DNA of 64,000 bases from Charina bottae (Eukaryota > Chordata > Lepidosauria > Squamata > Charinaidae), in the NCBI GenBank assembly GCA_023362775.1, contig JALMGJ010000011.1, positions 20,324,001 through 20,388,000 of the forward strand. The letters are read 5' to 3'. Positions 44,401 through 56,400 of the stretch are shown here, piece by piece (positions within the stretch are counted from its first letter, which is position 1; each line of letters begins with the position of its first letter). Both the position numbers and the translations under genes were made by a program. Under the pieces are notes generated by a model. It saw nothing but the letters and a program-made list of their open reading frames with translations. It searched no databases and was not told the origin of the DNA.

Positions 44401-47400
44401 CTAAAAGATCAGGTTGAGGATAGATCATCCTGGAGAAAGTCTACCTATGTGGTCACTAAGAGTTGACACTGACTTGATGGCACCTCCAATAATTCAGTTC
44501 TTAGCCAAGGATCTAAGAATCATGGTGGTATTGCTGTAAAATGTATGCTGTTCCAGTTAGGGTACTTTTATTATTATTTTTTTTGCAAAATTAGTGGTGC
44601 CAAGTCCATTAAGTTTAAAATTTCTAAATATTTGGGGAATTATTTGGCATTACACCTAGAATTCCAATTATCATCGGTATGGCAATCATTTTTTTTCCTG
44701 CATTAATTTTGAAGTTAAATTATTTTGTTAATACTGTTGTACACATCTATACTTCTCTTCATTTAATTAGTTTAGCTTTTTAAAAAATCCTTAGCTCAAA
44801 AAGGTTGCCCAAATCTGGTCTACGTTGATGGCTTTTGGTTGTCCATGGTATCAGGCATAATACCCAGTATGGCATTTTCCTTACCTGCCCTGCCACTGGC
44901 TTAAAGCCCTTTCAAAAGGTTGGCCAGCCTTTCCCAAACTGATATTCTCCCAGTGTTGGGACAACTCCCATCATACCCAGTCACTGGTAACTGGGCTGAC
45001 CATACGTCCCATTTTGAACGGGACAGTCCCGTTTTTTTCCCCCTTTTCTCAACCGTCCTGTCGTTTTAACATAAATGCCGGTTTTGTCCCGTTTTTCAGG
45101 AAGAGGCGGAGGCGGAGCAGCTGACCGGAGGGAACCCAGAGGAGGAATCGCCCCTGCCCACCAGCGCACGGCAAAGGAGGTGGGAGAGGTGGTCCCAGCA
45201 CCGCGACAGGCGGAGGCGATTCACCTTCCGGGTTCCCTCCAATCAGCTGCTCCGCCCCCGCCCATCGCGCTGACCAGCCCGACCCTCCCGCATGCTGATA
45301 GGCAGAGGCGAACCCCCCCACCCCCCCCAACCAGCCGCTCTGCCCCTGCCCCCACCCACCGCGCGCGCCAACAGGCAGAGGCAATTCCCCTTCCGGGTTC
45401 CCTCCAATCAGGTGCTCCGCCCCCGCCCATCGTGCTGCCTGGCCCGCCCCTCCCACACGCTGATAGGTGGAGGCGAACCCCCCTGGGCCCCCCCAACCAG
45501 CCGCTCTGCCCCCGCCCACTGCGCCGCCCGCCCCCCCGTGCGCCGACAGGCGGAGGCGACCCCTCCACCCTCCCCACCAGCCACTCCGCCCCCGCCCGTT
45601 CCTCTTGTCCCGTTTTTGTCTCAAGGAAATATGGTCAGTCTACTGGTAACATATCTGGAGGACACCAGGTTCTAGAAGGCTGTTGTGATCCTTCTTTCTC
45701 CAAGGTCTTGGACTTCATATGTGAGCTACATTATTGCAAAACTGATCTCAGGAATTCATCCTTCGTTTGCACCAGGAGCTGGCGATTTGGAAGCTGCTAG
45801 ATCAGAGCTTTCCAAACTGTGTGTGGCGACACAAAAGTGTGTCGCCACACAGAGTCTGGTATGTCGCCACACAACCCGGAAGCGCTGATCATCATCAACG
45901 CTTCCAGGTTTTCCCACGGCAACACACCAACGGCGGCGCGCAAAAACCCAAAAGCGGCAGCAGCGCTTCCGGGGTTTTGCGTGCTGCCGCAACGGCGGCA
46001 CTTCTGGGTTTTCCCGCGGCGACACACCAACGGCGGTTGGTGTGTCGCCGCGGGAAAACTTTGGAAAGCCCTGTGCTAGATAGTACCCACCAAGTCCCAA
46101 ATTTTGTAAAAAGTAAGTTAAAAAACTAAAAATGTCTGAAAATCCAAGAGGAGCATGGAATCTGCTAAGAATTTAGATGCAATGGATTCCAGCCAACTTG
46201 AGCCTGACCCAGCCCCATCTGAGTCTTTCACTGTACAGCTTCTTGGCTTCCACAGCTTCCAATAATTCTCGCGCGTCCCAACAGGCTCACCTGAACGCGA
46301 GCAGTACGAGGATCCAGCACGTAGATTCGATTTCCGTAACCGCACCAGAGCCAATTAAGCACAGGGATGGTGCAACGAATGGAGCGCCGTGGCCTTCCCA
46401 ATTCAACCAGGCGTGGGGCGCGCAGATCCCAGTTTCGATCTAAGAGAAGACAAGCGTCAAGCCTTGATCGAGGAAGATCAAGGAAGCAAGATCTACACAG
46501 ACTTCAGTAAAGTATCTTTAATGCTAGTCTTTGGGTAACTACAGAATCTTGGAAACTGCAAGAAGAATTTCCAACCCTCATTTACAATGAGTTTGTTAAG
46601 GCAGAATCTCTTTGAAATGCTTCTTCCCAGATTTCTTGCTACCTGGGCTTAGCTGCTGTTCATAAGACAGGCTGCCAATGGACTCATCTTCTGTCTCTTG
46701 ATTATTTATGACCATTTACCCTTCTGTTACTTTCCTAGCTTCCATACGATCTCTCTCATCAAGAAAGTAATGAGAGGGTCTCAACCATGGGGGAAATGGG
46801 GAGGGAAGGCATCCAAGCAGGAGGTACATTCCATACCTGCATTCCGATGGAATATGGCCACAGATCCATCAGCAAGAGCAGCTACAACACGGCCTTGTGT
46901 ATGCCTGGAACAGACAGGGCAGAATAAGACGAAGGAATGTTTCAACAGCACTAGAATGGGAAGGCGGGCACCTTCCACCAGGGATGCTCAGTGGGGCTTC
47001 CTCAACTTCCAGCCATGTGGCAAGGGTTGCATACTCACACAATGCAATGGACAGCCTCCTTCAAACATGCCTTGCCTTGGCAGCGTCGCCAGTCAGTCAC
47101 AGCGCGATGAATATAGATACTGCAAAGCAGAAAGAAACAGCAGAAGGAAGAGGAGAGAAATATCCACCAGAACCCTCCTCCCAACTCTGCCACTGGCGCA
47201 GTGCCAGTTTCAGCTGGGACTCCTAGCTCCCCACTCACCAGCTGTTCGCATGCGGCAGACAGCATTAAAGTCTCTGCTATCGCCTTGCCTTTACACTGTT
47301 GGGCATATCCAGTGTAAAAGCAAGGTGAGTTTCATCTTTTCCCCAAGATGGCAGCTGGACCATTACTCTCTAACAGTAGCAACCAGAAGAGATTGGTAGG

Positions 47401-50400
47401 AGGAGAGGAGGAGGACAGAGACTGTCTGAAGCAGCTCAGCATGGGCAGACCACGCAGGAATGGCGTCTTACATCAGACACATTCATTTCTTCCCCACTCT
47501 GGTCTCAATTACCAGCCCTCCTGCGTCCCAATCCAGACAGTGGGTTCTGTGCCAATTGCCTCCATTTCCCTTGCTTCTTCATGGCTGTCGGATCTGGGTG
47601 CCAAGGGGTCTTCAAGGATTTCCGGCTCTACCACTGGGTTTTCACCAACAGGTGCTGTCAGGCCTATAGAAGAAGACATTGGGGAAGGCGAAGCATATCT
47701 ATCAGGAACCCACAACAAATTGGGACCTAGCTTTGAAATCTCACGGCCAGTTTGAGACTCCTTCAAAGCTACTAGACCAGTGTTTCCCAACCTCAGCAAC
47801 TTTAAGATGTGCGGACTTCAACTCCTAGGCCATTCTCTTTATCAGGGACATGTAGACATTCCTGAGTTTGGGAATAAATATCAAAAATCCACAAAGCACT
47901 GAACAATGAAAGAATCAATCTAGAAAAGTCTCTTTGGAAGAAAGCCTTAGACCACAGCTTTCCAAACTGTGTGTCGCGACACAATACTGCGTCGCCTGCG
48001 GGGCCCAGGTGTGTCGCGTCAAAACCCGGAAACGCTGATGGCGCGCCGCCGCGGGCCATCAACGCTTCCGGGTTTTCGCACTGCACACAAGGCCACCGCT
48101 GCTGCCGCCGCTGCGGCATGCAAAAATCTGAAAGTGCCACAGCGGCGGCAGCGCGCAAAACCCCGAAAGCGCCACGGTGGCGGTGCTTCCGGGTTTTTGC
48201 GCGCCGCAGTTGGTGTGTCGCCACGGGAAAAGTTTGGAAAGCCCTGCCTTAAACTCCTTTTGTATAGGAACCTGTCTTAGACCAAGTCCACGTGGCCAAG
48301 TACTATCAACATGGATTAACAACAGTTCTCCAGGTTTTCAGGCTCCGTGGCTGAGCTACAGTTTCCTTCAAATGTAGGTTAGACTGAGATTTGAAAGCAG
48401 GACCTCTTGTACTCTAAACTCAGACCTCTAAGCCAAACAACCAAGGTATTCAAAACACACATGTCTGTCCAATTATTGTGCGATGTAAAAGAACTACAGT
48501 TGCATGTAGACTGGAGCCTTTGGCTGAGTTTGTACGAAAGGCTCGACCAGGTCACCTAAAGACCAACTGACTCATTTGTACAATACACTAAGTTTAGTTT
48601 ATTTTACCTTGGCCATGGCTTAGCATGTTTTGCAAACCCATCCCCTTTGGTTAGTTAGTGAAAATCCAGAAAACGAGTTAAGCATACTGTGCAAACCTGG
48701 AGAGATTCTTCCTATGAGGATAGACCCCCCCACCACTCAAAGGATGTCTGCAACAAAACACCAAACTTTTGTAGCCCCTAGAATACCCCCCCCCGTGTGG
48801 GTAGAATCAAAATTTGAGTGGGAGTGGGAGTGAAAAGGATGCCTTAGTGTACTGATACCCATTACACCCCTCAAATTCCCCACAAACCTTCCCCAAATCA
48901 GGTTGATTTTTCCATTAAATCCCATTCCCAAAACTCTTCATCAAAAAAATGGCTGAAAGCTTTGGCCCTATTTACCCAGGGCTTGGTCCTATCTACCAGG
49001 CCCTACTTGGCCCTATCTACCAGGGGTGTGGTGGCTCAGCGGGTAAGATGCCAGGCTTGTTGATCGGAAGATCGCAAGTTCGGAGGTTCGAATCCCTAGC
49101 CCCGTGTGATGGAGTGAGCTCCCACACTCGCCCCAGCTCTTGCCAACCTAGCAATTCGAAAGCATGCAAATGCAAGTAGATGAATAGGTACCACTTCGCT
49201 GGGTAGGTAACAGCGTTCCGCATGCGTCATGCTGGCCACATAACCGTGGAAGCGCCTTCGGACAACGCTGGCTCTTCAGCTAAGAAACGGAGATGAGCAC
49301 CGGCCCCTAGAGTCGGACACGGCTCACAAATGTGCGGGGGGAACCTTTACCTTTACCTTTACCTTTACCCAGGGCTTCATAACCTCACCCTTCACAGAAA
49401 GTCTCTCACTCCTGGGTATTTGGGCAACAGAATCCTGGATTGTTCTCCCTGCTCCTTAGGACAGTTTGTCAGATCCCACCTCCCAAATGCCCCCCCCCCG
49501 CCCCCGTCCTTCCTCTCACTGACCAGGAACACAAGCAATAGAGAGGACGTGAATTCCGGGCAGCACAAAATGTTCTAGGAGCTGATTAGTGCTGGGGGCA
49601 TTGAAGAGTGTAACTTCGCTAGCCGAGTGGGTCCCAGCAGCCACCCACAGCTGAGAGCTGCCGGTGGGGCAACAATGGGGGTTACCCTGAAAGGAAATGA
49701 AGAGAAGGGTCAGGAAAAGCCAGGCATTCATAAAGCACCATTCCCATCTTTGAGCCGCCAACCACCCGCAGCTCTCAATCTGAAATCTTAGGCAGGCTGG
49801 CAAGAAACCTTACACAAACTGGAAAAGTATTTTTTCTAACTGTTCAGCCCTCATTTGGGTTCTTCTGTGCCACAACACACACTTGCTCAGGTAAACACAA
49901 TAAATAACTATCACTTGAAAATGCAACTTTCCAAGGCCTGAATTGTCCAATAACAAGAATTTATACCATCCAATAATAGAGTTGAGGATGGGAAAGGGAA
50001 GGACAGTCGTTCTCCATCTTGGCGCCATTCCAGATATATTAGGAGGACATCTCCCATCATTCCCATAATTTTCAGCTACCTTGCTGGCTAGGGAATTCTG
50101 GGAGTTGGGGTTCCAACACACCCAGAAGATTCAGGAAAGGCTAGATTTAAGGGTACAAGTGACTCCCAAACAGAAGGTCAGCATAAAGAATTCCCAAGTG
50201 TGACAGGGGCTGTGTTGTGCAAATCTACAAGGGAGCAAGGACAGAAATCAGTCAGTGCTTACAATCTGTGGTGTTTCTCGAGGCTCCAGCCCAACAGATG
50301 CTGCAGCGCACCAGAGCTGCAATGAGAGAGAAGCAAACTTGATCTTGATATCCATCCATTCTTTTGCTAGGGTTGATGCAGAATATTCATCTGACCTGCA

Positions 50401-53400
50401 CTCAGAAGTGTTTGCTGCAGGAATTCCCAAATCAGATCATCCAAGAGAGGCACCAGAGAAATTAAAAGTTTCCTCTGAGCCTATAGGCCAGAGCTTTCCA
50501 AACTTTTCATGTTGATGACACACTTTTTAGACATGCATCATTTCACGACACACTCTTACAGCAGGGCACAAGGCAGGCACTAGGACCTGCATGGAATCAC
50601 AGCAGGTTTGGAGGCAGCCAGGCACAAGGCAGGCACTAGGACCTGCGTGGAATCCTGGCAGGGCAGGTTTGGAGGCAGCAAGGCACAAGGCAGGCACTAG
50701 GACCTGCACAGAATCACAGCAGGTTTGGAGGCAGCAAGGCACACGGCAGGCACTAGGACCTGTGTGGAATCCTGGCAGGGCAGGTTTGGAGGCAGCAAGG
50801 CACAAGGCAGGCACTAGGACCTGCACGGAATCACAGCAGGTTTGGAGGCAGCAAGGCACAAGGCAGGCACTAGGACCTGCGCAGAATCCTGGCAGGGCTC
50901 GGAGGCAGCAGCAGCCGCGACACACCCAGACACTGCAGCCGAGACACTAACGTGTCCCGACACACAGTTTGGAAAGCTCTGCTATAGGCGGCTGCCTGGA
51001 ATCTCTGATCTGAGATTTCTCTGGTCCACATTGCCTCCTTTCCACTCAATCTTGACTGGGGTTGTAATCCTTCGGAATCAGAAGTGACTGATTCATCCAA
51101 ACCAGTCCCACCACAGATTGGCCTGCCCCCAATTTCTCTGTATTGGTCTCTGCTCTGGCTTCCCCAGTTTTACTCCTACAGCCTTTACCACAAACCTCTT
51201 ATTTGCAGGCTACCGCAGTGGAATCATACTAATTTTATTAGGATTTACTCAAGGTGGCCTTCCCTTTTAATTTGGGAAAAAGAAAAGCAGCCGTCAACTG
51301 TTCAGGATTTGGAGACAGTGTGCTTCATCACCTTGGTACTGGGGTCCTTCTGGTCCAGCAAACGCAGCTGCGCAAGAACAGGTACATCAGTAGTTGCTGA
51401 CGGTGAGTCATGGTCCTGCAGCAAAATGTTACCCCATATTAATGGGCAGAAACTCAGTCTGAAATGTTAATAGGTCCCAGCTGGGGATAGAACCTTTTTT
51501 TACTGGGTAAGAAAAAGTTAAAAAGTTAAGACACCATGCCCTCCCTCATTAATTCAGAGGATCAAATGCCGTGGATTTGTTTTCCAGGTGGATGCCAGTC
51601 AGTTGCCCATTTCGGGAGTGATAAAACGCACATGTAATAGTCCTCTTCTCCCAGGCCTTTGATGAGGGTGACTGAAGCCCCCTTTAATTTGGGTGGGCTG
51701 TTTTCCTTTGCTCCCATCCCGTTTTGTCATTCTTGCTGTCTTTACTCTTCATTTTTGTCTTTTGTTGTTTTCTTTTTTTAAAACAATGCATAAACTGCCC
51801 AGAGTTGCTGGGAGTTGGGCAGCATGTACATTTCAACAACAACAACAACAACTTGTGTTTTTCTCCATCCAGATAAGATCACATTAAAAGCATTAATTCA
51901 TGAGGACTAGTGTCTCAACATGGGATTTATGTAGGTAGGGTAACCGCAAAGCCTGGAATCCCAGCGTGCGTGCCAAAAACGCTCACCTGATGTGAAGGTG
52001 GCTGGCTCCACCCATGGATCTGTGCCCGGCCATGCTCCTGCCAGATGTGTGAGCGGATCTCACAGTACAGTTCTCGCCGCTTCTGCTGTGGGGAGCCGTC
52101 AGCCCTGTGTTAAACGGACGGACAATCCAATCCATTACAAAGCAGACAAGCTTGTATATACTGGTGGAAGGTACACGCCTGCATCAAGGACTCACAGCAT
52201 CATTCCAAGTAGGAAGGGGAAAAAGATTTTTAGGTTAACGGGAGAAGAAAGATTTCTACCCCAAAGGCGGAGGGGGGGGGGAGAAACAATCCACTGAGAC
52301 CCTGCAAGAGCTGTGAGCAAACAGTGCAAGCCAAATTGAGCAGGGCAGATTACTGGTAAAAACGCAGCCAAACAAGCTTGCATTGAGTTCCCAAGGATTC
52401 CTGGTGAGAGGAATTGAGAAGTTGGGTCTACTCTCTTGTAAACTTACTCAGTGGGCGAGGTTGCCCGTGGGATGAATCTCAGGGTGTTCCGTCCGGAATC
52501 TCTGCGGCTGCTGGGGCTGGGCTGGGCCCTCCCCGGGGGCAGAGGGGAGGCAGTTGTGCTCTCAGGAGAATCTGATGGGCTGAATAGATGATCAAAACTG
52601 CCGGGGTGGGGGTAGAAGGAAACCAATATGGTTAGAGGAAAGAGAAGGGCCAGGAGTCCATTCTAAAAAAGAAGCAAAAAATCTGAAAGCAAGTTAGCAG
52701 TAGGTTTCTGCACTAAGGGCAGGAGACCTTGGTGACCTGAACAAACAAACAGAAGCATGGAAATTGTTGCCTGCGAAGTTTTATTCCCTTTCTGTTCCAG
52801 GGATCTAGCAATAAATAGCAGCTGAGGCTGCCTAGCTAGAAATCTTAAGCTACAGCTTCTGAAATATGCTTCCCTACATGGCATGGGACCAGGGTATCTG
52901 AGGGACCGTCTCATCCCGATCACATCTACCTGCCCCACCCGGTCATGCAGGGAGGGCATGCTATGGACCCCGTCAATAAAAGAATTTCATCTAGCGGGGT
53001 CCAGGAGGCGTGCCTTCTCTGCGATAGCACCTGCCCTGTGGAATATCTTGCCGCCGGAGGTGAGGCAGGCGCCCTCGCTCCAGGCCTTCCGGAGGTCTTT
53101 AAAGACCTGGTTCTGCCGCCTTGCTTGGGACGAAGGAGGTAATAGTTCCTCCTGGGGGTGGTTGGCTTAGTGGTGTCCTCCTTTTAAGATCTTACCATCA
53201 TTTGGATTTTTACTATTTATTATTGGATTGTATTTTAAGATTTATAGGTTTTTAGTTTTAATATTTTATTGTAAACTGCCAAGAGTCTACTGCTGTAGAG
53301 ATGGGTGGTGATAAATTTGATTAATACATAAATAAATAAATATCCCTAGGCATTGTCCTCCCACATGCTTTCAAGTCAATGCTTGCACCCAGGAGACCTA

Positions 53401-56400
53401 GAAATGTTCTTTGTCCCAAAAGCAAAAGAAAAGATGATGCTCAGGATGCGGAGTTGGGTCCCCGCGGCTGAACACTCCATGGCAGAATCACGACACAGCT
53501 CAGCTTTCACTACTGAAGTAGTTCTTAGGCAGCACCTACATTTTCCAAAAGGATGATTTCTTCATTTGAATTGCTTGTTCCTCGCGTGAAGCCCTAAGAA
53601 GAAATAAACAATTATTTAGAGGCGTCGGCCCCCGCGCATTGACGGTATTCATTCTCTCACTCTGAAGAGCCACTAGGAAAAAGAAGAACGTATCCAATCC
53701 ATGCCTATTCCTGATTCTATTCTTTTTTTTTTAATCCGTTCAATCGTGTCTGATTCTCGGAGACTGCCTGGACAAGTCCCTGCAGTTTTCTTGGCAAGGT
53801 TTTTCAGAAGGGGTTTGCCATTGCCTCCTTCCTAGGGCTGAGAGTGACTGGCCCAAGGTCACCCAGCTGGCTTTGTGCCTAAGGTGGGACTAGAACTCAC
53901 GGCCTCCCGGTTTCTAGCCTGACGCCTTAACCACTACACCGAACTGGTTCTCGATTCTATTCTAATCACTGCTTAAACACAGATTGGCACTTGAAAGCTA
54001 CAACAGTTAGGGACTAGAGCAGTGTTTCTGAACCTTGGGAACTTTAAGATGTGTGGACTTCAACTCCTAGAATTCCCCAGCCAGCCATGCTGGCTGGGGA
54101 ATTCTGGGAGTTGAAGTCCACACATCTTAAAGTTCCCAAGGTTCAGAAACACTGGACTAGAGATATGAAGATTTGGTAAAAAGCAGTCCCACCCACCCAC
54201 CCACCTTGTTTGTTGGCTTAAAAAAATAAATCAGGAAAAATTGGAAAGAGTAGAAAGGTGACACTTAAATCTGTTCTATTAGAATAACTTGTCATGGGAA
54301 GACCATTCACTATTCCAGCTCTTTGTATATAGAAACTTTAGTGTTTAAACGTGTGAAAGAACAGAGAAGCTCGTCTGAGCCTGAACAGATTTTTACTTGC
54401 CAAAATCAGAAGTCTATCAAAAGAATAAAAACAAAGTTTCAGGCTCAGCACAAACAGAAATTGCTGATGGTCGTATCAGTTCAGAAAATGAGACTGAAGA
54501 CTGAATTTTGTCTAGAGGCAAAATTTCTATGCAATGACTGTTACTGTTTTTTTTCCTGTTTTCCTCAGCTCTTTTTCAAAACCTGTGAACAAATTGAGGT
54601 GTCTAAAGGCCAGACTTGTAATTCTGTCATCTGTCTTCAGCTTTACTTTCAGCCAACTTGTCAAACTGACAAAAATAATGAATTAATTTGTTACAGTTGT
54701 AACTGAGTGAAAAACAAAGCTTTTTAAGTCAGTTGGGTTAGCGGATATAAAGACTATCTACCTAAACTGCATTTTTTATATTTCATAAATACCCTGAGAA
54801 TTTTACGACTAAAATATACTCTTAAAATAAACCTTAACACATCTTATGTCCTTTAAGTGGCAAAGTGAACTTAGAGTGGGAAAGTGTGCTATAAAAATAA
54901 AACTGCACGTATTTCAGTTTTAAAGAAAAAAGGCAGAGAAGGAAAGGATCCAGCCGGTGTTGTTCTAGTTAGTAACAGGACTTGTGGTAAGGCAAAAGGT
55001 AAAGGTACCCCCCTCCCCCCCATTTGTGCAGTCGTGTCCGACTCTAGGGGCCGGTGCTCATCTCCGTTTGTTAGCCGAAGAGCCAGCGTTGTCCGAAGAC
55101 GTTTCCACGGTCATGTGGCCGGCATGACGCACGTGGAACGCTGTTACCTACCTACCAAAGTGGTACCTATTCATCTACTTGCATTTGCATGCTTTCGAAT
55201 TGCTAGGTTGGCAAGAGCTGGGGCGAGTGCGGGAGCTCACTCCGTCACACGGGACTAGGGATTCGAACCTCCGAACTTGCGATCTTCTGATCAACAACCC
55301 TGGCGCCTTACCCGCTGAGCCACCACGCCCCTCGTGGTGTGTGACTTCTGGAGAGAGCACTAAATGTGACCAGGGAGGTTGCTAAGACTGGAATACAAGC
55401 CTCACCAACCTGTAATTCCCACTCCCAGAATAACTCATTTCCTTAGCTGCAGCTGCTTAGTCAGCCTCGGAAAAGAGACATTCTCTCTTCTCCTATCTTG
55501 GTCCCTGGGATGCTGTTACCTCAGGGAAGGAGAAAAAGAAATCCTTGGACCAGAAGCAAGGGATGGAAAAATCCCCACTCAATTCCAGGTCACCCCAAAG
55601 AGTTTGGCTAGGAAGCAACCCAAACTTTTTAGAAAGAGCAATGGCTCAGTTAGCCAAGACAAGTTCTAAACCAAATGGCGGCCCCGCTCTCTGATTCAGC
55701 GGGAAGGGTTGGCGGCAAAGGCCATACAGAAGGACAGGAGGATAGACACTGTCTCTCTGCAATCCTGAATACGGCTCACCTCAAAAGCTCAGTGCGCCGA
55801 ACCGCTTCCTGCAGCTCCATCAGCCTCTCTTTATACAGATTACGCTCCATCACGACACGGGCCATCTCAGCCCGGGTGAACCGCTGGGTTCGGGACAGCC
55901 CTCCCTGAGCCTGTTGAGGAAATGGACAGCCTTCCCTCAATAGCCCAGATGTGTTTTTCTCCATCCAAAGCTCTGAATCCCTCTTTTACCCAAAGCCCAG
56001 TCTTCCCAGCGAGGTATCCTCCAGATGTATTGGGGCAGTGGTTCCTGGAATGTTCCAGCCTGATGCCTTTGGATGGAAACATCCAACACATCTGGAGGGC
56101 ATCAGGCTGGTCTACACTCTTGCCTCTCCCATCTGCATCCCAGAGACCTCAACACCTCTGCCAGGTACGGATGAACCCCAGCAGGAGGGGGGTCTGTGGT
56201 AGTTACCTCTCCGTCCTCACTGGAACGCCTGGATTCCTTAAATTCCTGCCGGATCCTGAAATTCAAAGGATGAAAGACTTAAATATGAACACGTGTTTTG
56301 TTTTGTTTTGAAAATCCATAATAGTTTCAATATCCTAGAACTGGATCAGAAATCACATAACCAGTTCAGTGTACTCATGCACATATATTAATTTTAATTA

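Larger units (their letters stand above)
43340..46290. other. Intron of JIP-family gene
   Basis: The 3-kb intron holds a MITE half-hairpin near 43690-43745, the Tc1/mariner-like MITE, the GC-rich element at 44992 and a family G hAT MITE. The stretch 44260-44990 shows nothing recognisable. Confidence 0.65.

Noticed and set aside
45075..45800. 241-aa Pro/Arg-rich open frame
   Set aside because: It lies inside a GC-rich DNA transposon bounded by a 9-bp duplication; other frames are equally open.
52883..53170. Plus-strand 95-aa frame inside the JIP-family intron
   Set aside because: It is the same LINE C-terminal peptide, with its 3' tail directly downstream.
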